A stretch of DNA of 64,000 bases from Rhizobium indicum (GTDB taxonomy: Bacteria; Pseudomonadota; Alphaproteobacteria; Rhizobiales; Rhizobiaceae): assembly GCF_005862305.2 (NCBI RefSeq), contig NZ_CP054025.1, forward strand, positions 1-64,000. The letters run 5' to 3'. Made by a program: the position numbers and the translations under genes. Positions 60,589 through 64,000 of the stretch are shown here, piece after piece. Every line of letters begins with the position of its first letter. Within the stretch, counting starts at the first letter, position 1. The notes under the pieces were generated by a model. That model saw nothing but the letters and a program-made list of their open reading frames with translations. It did no database searches and was not told the DNA's origin.

Positions 60589-61791
60589 ATGGCAACCGTT
60601 GCCGAGAGCCCGCCTCGTTTCGAAAAGACGACGATGTCTATCCTCATGGCGGTCAGCTTCTGCCACATGCTGAACGACATCATGCAGTCGCTGCTCGCCT
60701 CGCTTTATCCGCTGTTCAAGGCGAACTACGATCTCGATTTCGTGCAGATCGGTCTCCTCACTATGACTTTCCAGGTCACGGCTTCGCTGCTGCAGCCGCT
60801 CGTCGGCATCGTCACCGACCGCTGGCCGATGCCCTATTCGCTGCCGGTCGGTATGGCGAGTACCTTTTGCGGCCTCATTCTGCTCGGCAATGCCGGCAGT
60901 TTCACCCTGCTGCTGGTTGCCGCAAGCCTGATCGGCTTCGGCTCGGCGGTCTTCCACCCGGAATCTTCGCGTGTTGCCCGTCTTGCCTCTGGCGGCCGCC
61001 ACGGTTTCGCGCAATCCTTCTTCCAGGTCGGTGGCAATGCCGGCCAGGCGATCGGCCCGCTGCTTGCCGCCTTCATCGTGCTGCCGCTCGGTCAGCACAG
61101 CGTCTCATGGTTCGCCGCCATCGCCATGGTCGGCATGGTCGTGCTGAGTTGGGTCGGCAACTGGTACATCAGCCACAGGCGCCAGAATGCCAGCAAGCCG
61201 GCAATAAGCCGGACCCTGCCGCTGCCGCAGAACAGGGTCGTCTGGGCGCTGCTCATCCTCGTGCTGCTGACGGCAACGAAGAATGTCTACATGGCCAGCG
61301 TATCGAGCTACTTCACCTTCTATGTCATCGACAAGTTTGCCCTCAGCGTGCAGCAGGCACAGCTGATGCTCTTCCTGTTCCTCGGTTCGGTCGCCGTCGG
61401 CACCTTCCTCGGCGGGCCGATCGGTGACCGCTTCGACGCGCGTTTCGTCATCTGGTTCTCGATCCTCGGCGTCATTCCCTTCGCGCTCCTGCTTCCCTAT
61501 GCCAACCTCTTCTGGACGGGTGTGCTCAGCGTCGTCATCGGCCTGATCTTCGCTTCGGCCTTCTCTGCAATCGTCGTCTTCGCGCAAGAACTGGTGCCCG
61601 GGCGCGTCGGGCTGATTGCCGGGGTCTTCTTCGGCTTCGCATTCGGGGCAGGGGGGCTTGGTGCAGCCCTGCTCGGCAGTTTCGCCGACACCCATGGCAT
61701 CGATTTCGTCTACCGCATCTGCTCCTACCTGCCGCTGCTCGGTCTCCTCACGGTCTTCCTGCCGCGTATTCCCAAGCAGAAACCAGTTTGA
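60589..61791 (+). CDS. MFS transporter, fosmidomycin-resistance (Fsr) family
   Basis: A 400-residue 12-helix MFS protein. ATG 60589 has GGAG 9 bases upstream. Helix 1 reads MSILMAVSFCHMLNDIMQSL, with the family SFCHMLND and SLYPLFKANYDLDFVQIGLL; FHPESSRVARLASGGRHG and FQVGGNAGQAIGPL follow. In E. coli, Fsr exports fosmidomycin. In rhizobia the natural substrate is unknown. It is followed by a hairpin (61819-61847), so it is probably monocistronic. Confidence 0.92.
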   Translation: MATVAESPPRFEKTTMSILMAVSFCHMLNDIMQSLLASLYPLFKANYDLDFVQIGLLTMTFQVTASLLQPLVGIVTDRWPMPYSLPVGMASTFCGLILLGNAGSFTLLLVAASLIGFGSAVFHPESSRVARLASGGRHGFAQSFFQVGGNAGQAIGPLLAAFIVLPLGQHSVSWFAAIAMVGMVVLSWVGNWYISHRRQNASKPAISRTLPLPQNRVVWALLILVLLTATKNVYMASVSSYFTFYVIDKFALSVQQAQLMLFLFLGSVAVGTFLGGPIGDRFDARFVIWFSILGVIPFALLLPYANLFWTGVLSVVIGLIFASAFSAIVVFAQELVPGRVGLIAGVFFGFAFGAGGLGAALLGSFADTHGIDFVYRICSYLPLLGLLTVFLPRIPKQKPV

Positions 61792-61818
61792 CGCGACATC
61801 GCTTATGGACAATCGATG

Positions 61819-61847
61819 GGGCCGGAATGTCACCGACACTCCGGCCC
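61819..61847 (+). terminator. Hairpin after the fsr-like gene
   Basis: GGGCCGGA (61819-61826) pairs with TCCGGCCC (61840-61847), with an inner TGT/ACA pairing. It lies 28 bases past the stop codon. No U-run follows directly, so termination is likely only partial or Rho-aided. Confidence 0.5.
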
Positions 61848-62011
61848 GGTTCATCATGCAGTTTCGCACGTCGCCTTCGCCCATAGGCCCGAACGTATTT
61901 TTCTCCTCCTATGGGGAAGAGGGATCACCATTCCTTTAATCCACTATTTTTATAGATAATATTCGTCCCAATAATGACGTCGGTCTCGGCACGATATTGG
62001 AAGGAAATGGC

Positions 62012-62572
62012 ATGTCTGCTCACAAATTGGTCGGCCTTGCGGGTAGCTTCAACCGCCCCTCGAAGACATTTGCACTTGTTGAAAACGTTGCCGGTCTCGC
62101 CGGTGAGAAATACGGCTTCGACAACACCATCTACGATCTGACCGATGTCGGCCCCTCGCTTGGCCAGGCGCTGCGCCGTGACGATCTCGACAGTCGCGCC
62201 AGGGAAGTCATCGACGACATCGTCAATGCCGATGTGCTGGTCATCGGAGCGCCGACCTACAAGGGCAGCTATCCCGGTCTCTTCAAGCATCTGATCGACC
62301 TGATCGACCCGCATGAGCTGCGCGCCAAGCCAATCATCATCACTGCGACCGGCGGCGGTGACCGCCATGCGCTGATGGTCGAGCACCAGCTCCGGCCGCT
62401 CTTCGGTTTTTTCATGTCTCACACGCTGCCGACCGCGGTTTATGCATCCGACCGCGACTTCACCGATTACCGCGTCTCATCCGATCCACTTTCCAAGCGG
62501 ATCGGGGAAGTCATCGGCGAGCTCGAGGCCTTCTTTCCCGGCCGGAGTCGGGCACTTATCGCTGCCGAGTGA
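62012..62572 (+). CDS. NADPH-dependent FMN reductase (MsuE/SsuE-like)
   Basis: A 186-residue flavodoxin-like reductase from ATG 62012 after AAGGAAA. LVGLAGSFNRPSKTFALVENV is the phosphate-binding loop and GAPTYKGSYPGLFKHLIDLI the FMN-binding motif of the SsuE/MsuE family. C-terminal MSHTLPTAVYASDRDFTDY also fits. Such reductases supply reduced FMN to two-component monooxygenases in sulfonate desulfonation. It lies before a MetQN-type importer, so a sulfur-scavenging link is possible, although no monooxygenase is seen in the window. Confidence 0.88.
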   Translation: MSAHKLVGLAGSFNRPSKTFALVENVAGLAGEKYGFDNTIYDLTDVGPSLGQALRRDDLDSRAREVIDDIVNADVLVIGAPTYKGSYPGLFKHLIDLIDPHELRAKPIIITATGGGDRHALMVEHQLRPLFGFFMSHTLPTAVYASDRDFTDYRVSSDPLSKRIGEVIGELEAFFPGRSRALIAAE

Positions 62573-62592
62573 AGAGCGTCGGGATAGGCTTG

Positions 62593-62622
62593 AAACGGCG
62601 CCACGGAGGCGCCGTTTTCATT
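62593..62622 (+). terminator. Intrinsic terminator after the FMN reductase gene
   Basis: AAACGGCGCC (62593-62602), loop ACGGA, GGCGCCGTTT (62608-62617) is a perfect 10-bp stem followed by TCATTTTT. It lies 20 bases past the stop codon and separates this gene from the MetQ-like gene. Confidence 0.82.
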
Positions 62623-62816
62623 TTTGCAACATGCTCACGAGCCGCAATTAATCCACAAAATTGATGGAAATTTATCCTGCCGATATCGATGGCAGGGCAA
62701 GAGTTTTTCCGGCCCTCCCTCCACATCAGACATTCGTGCTTCGCTCGCGATCCGCCCATTTGCCATGATCAGCCTGCTCGGGGCGTTCGGCCTCATTCAG
62801 TCAGACGGGATATACA

Positions 62817-63656
62817 ATGACCAAGAACAAAAATCTTCACGGCTTCCACCTTTCGCGCCGCGCGGCTCTTGCCGCCGTGGTCGTTTCCGCTGCCGCGCTC
62901 TTCGCCTTTGCAGCACCCCACCCTTCCTTTGCCGAGGACAAGTCGATCAAGGTCGGCATCATGGCCGGCGAGGATGAGGATGTGTGGCGTGTCGTCACGA
63001 GCGAGGCGGGCAAGAAAGGTCTCAAGATCGAGACCGTCATCTTCAACGATTACACCCAGCCGAATGAAGCGCTGGAGCGCGGCGAAATCGATGCCAACGC
63101 TTTCCAGCACCAGCCCTATCTCGACAACCAGATCCAGCAGCACGGCTATCACATCGTTCGCGTCGGTTATACCGGGGTCTGGCCGATCGGCCTTTACACC
63201 AAGAAACACAAGTCCGTCGCAGAGATCCCGGAAGGTGCCGTCATCGGCGTGCCGAACGATCCCTCGAACGAAGGCCGTGCGCTGCGCGTTCTCCAGAATG
63301 AAGGCCTGATCAAACTGAAGGACGGCACCGGTATTCTCGCGACCGTCGCCGACGTCACCGACAATCCGAAGAAGATCGAGATCAAGGAACTCGACGCCGG
63401 CATCGTCGGCCGTTCGATCGACGATCTGGATGCCGGTATCGTCAACACCGACTGGGCGTTGAAAAGCGGTCTTTCGCCGGCCGAACGCATTGCCCAAGAG
63501 CCGATCGCCGACAATCCGTACCGCAACTTCATCGCCGTCAAGGACGACAACAAGGATGCCGAATGGGTCAAGACGCTTGTTTCTTCTTATCAGAACGACA
63601 CCGTGAAGGCCGAGTTCGAAAAGGTCTATAAGGGAACGGGTCTCAGCGCCTATTGA
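62817..63656 (+). CDS. MetQ/NlpA-family ABC transporter substrate-binding protein
   Basis: A 279-residue binding protein. The signal [23 protein letters not shown] ends at FAED; a twin Arg is present but a lipobox Cys is not. The mature sequence has [47 protein letters not shown] (strong MetQ hallmark, including FQHQPYLD), [20 protein letters not shown] and [12 protein letters not shown]. MetQ proteins bind L- or D-methionine, but relatives take other sulfur compounds. It is followed after 89 bases by its ATPase gene. Confidence 0.92.
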   Translation: MTKNKNLHGFHLSRRAALAAVVVSAAALFAFAAPHPSFAEDKSIKVGIMAGEDEDVWRVVTSEAGKKGLKIETVIFNDYTQPNEALERGEIDANAFQHQPYLDNQIQQHGYHIVRVGYTGVWPIGLYTKKHKSVAEIPEGAVIGVPNDPSNEGRALRVLQNEGLIKLKDGTGILATVADVTDNPKKIEIKELDAGIVGRSIDDLDAGIVNTDWALKSGLSPAERIAQEPIADNPYRNFIAVKDDNKDAEWVKTLVSSYQNDTVKAEFEKVYKGTGLSAY

Positions 63657-63690
63657 TCCGAGGCAGGGCTGGGGTTAAGGCCTGCCGAGA

Positions 63691-63721
63691 GGCGGTCCGG
63701 GCGTTCTCTGCCCGGACCGCC
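63691..63721 (+). terminator. Intercistronic hairpin between the metQ- and metN-like genes
   Basis: GGCGGTCCGGGC (63691-63702), loop GTTCTCT, GCCCGGACCGCC (63710-63721) is a perfect 12-bp stem. It has no U-run, so it is more likely a stabiliser or attenuator that raises binding-protein level over the ATPase. Confidence 0.6.
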
Positions 63722-63745
63722 TTCAGTATTTGTAAGGAAAACCAC

Positions 63746-64000
63746 ATGAATTCCCTTGTTTCCACCACGGCGATCGAGGCACAGTCTCAAGCGGCGGCTT
63801 CCGAAGAGGTGGTGAGACTGACCGACGTGAAGCGACGGTTCGGAACCACTGCAGCCCTCGACGGCATTTCGCTGACGGTGAAGAGAGGCGAGATCCTTGG
63901 CATCATCGGCCGCAGCGGCGCCGGCAAATCGACGCTGATCCGCTGCCTGAACGGCCTGGAGCGCGCCGATAGCGGCGAGATCCTCATCGAAGGCCGAGAC
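63746..64000 (+). CDS. MetN-type ABC transporter ATP-binding protein, 3' part outside the window
   Basis: ATG 63746 follows AAGGAAA and opens a frame of 85 codons to the window edge. It begins [20 protein letters not shown], then [52 protein letters not shown] with Walker [10 protein letters not shown]. The RRFG start and RCLNGLE segment are typical of the MetN branch. It follows the MetQ-like gene; the permease (metI) should follow beyond the edge. Confidence 0.85.
   Translation, partial: MNSLVSTTAIEAQSQAAASEEVVRLTDVKRRFGTTAALDGISLTVKRGEILGIIGRSGAGKSTLIRCLNGLERADSGEILIEGRD

Overview
The window is GC-rich DNA from an alphaproteobacterium of the Rhizobium leguminosarum/etli type, and it is extrachromosomal. 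It carries a complete repABC replication and partition module (55449-59200, minus strand) with a countertranscribed RNA between repB and repC and two copies of a rhizobial parS-like palindrome (GTTTACCGCAGTAAAC). The rest is typical rhizobial plasmid or chromid cargo: many ABC uptake systems, catabolic operons each with its own regulator, two toxin-antitoxin modules and surface-polysaccharide genes. Most genes carry a Shine-Dalgarno (SD) sequence, and many operon neighbours overlap by 1-4 bases.

Layout. 1-12209: a catabolic locus, probably for acid sugars. It has a GntR regulator (cut by the left edge), a DUF1537 four-carbon acid sugar kinase, a Dpp/Opp-type ABC importer on the minus strand, and, diverging from it, a DapA-family lyase, a BNR-repeat (sialidase-like) protein, an iron-type alcohol dehydrogenase and a PdxA2-type dehydrogenase. 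12321-14207: two toxin-antitoxin modules (Phd/VapC-PIN and Xre/RES), each with a readable promoter and operator. 14297-15173: an isolated alanyl-tRNA-synthetase catalytic-core homologue whose ideal SD-ATG is out of frame by one base. 15261-19333: an AraC-regulated SsuABC/TauABC-type importer with a VOC protein. 19752-24393: a ribose-type sugar ABC importer. 24432-34495: the glycerol regulon glpR-D-S-T-P-Q-U-V-K. 34593-36512: a divergent EamA exporter and LysR regulator.

36549-37784 is a scar: a serine-recombinase remnant in three frames, a frameshifted orphan gene, a truncated acetyltransferase and a 14-bp perfect hairpin. 37798-43200 holds small envelope or stress-type proteins (DUF992, glycine-zipper lipoprotein, EF-hand, DUF1328), a VOC protein and an ABC-F ATPase. 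43305-49841: an aldose-epimerase-like protein, a TetR-controlled EmrAB efflux pair, and mannonate dehydratase with its GntR regulator. 50117-55192: two small stress-type proteins and a polysaccharide group (O-antigen ligase-like, CapD/WbpM-like, initiating sugar transferase). 55449-59200: repCBA. 59772-64000: an XRE regulator, a fosmidomycin-resistance-type MFS protein, an FMN reductase and the start of a MetQN-type importer, cut by the right edge.

The observations I rate highest are: the composite tetronate-type locus containing a signal-less sialidase-like protein; the apparently asymmetric ATPase pair GlpS/GlpT; the three ACGAA boxes spaced exactly 11 bp before glpD; the repA-repB mini-ORF and repB 5' end that encode the same peptide because both contain parS; and the AlaRS-core gene next to the Xre-RES module. 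All functions are inferred from sequence motifs and gene order; no database search was run.
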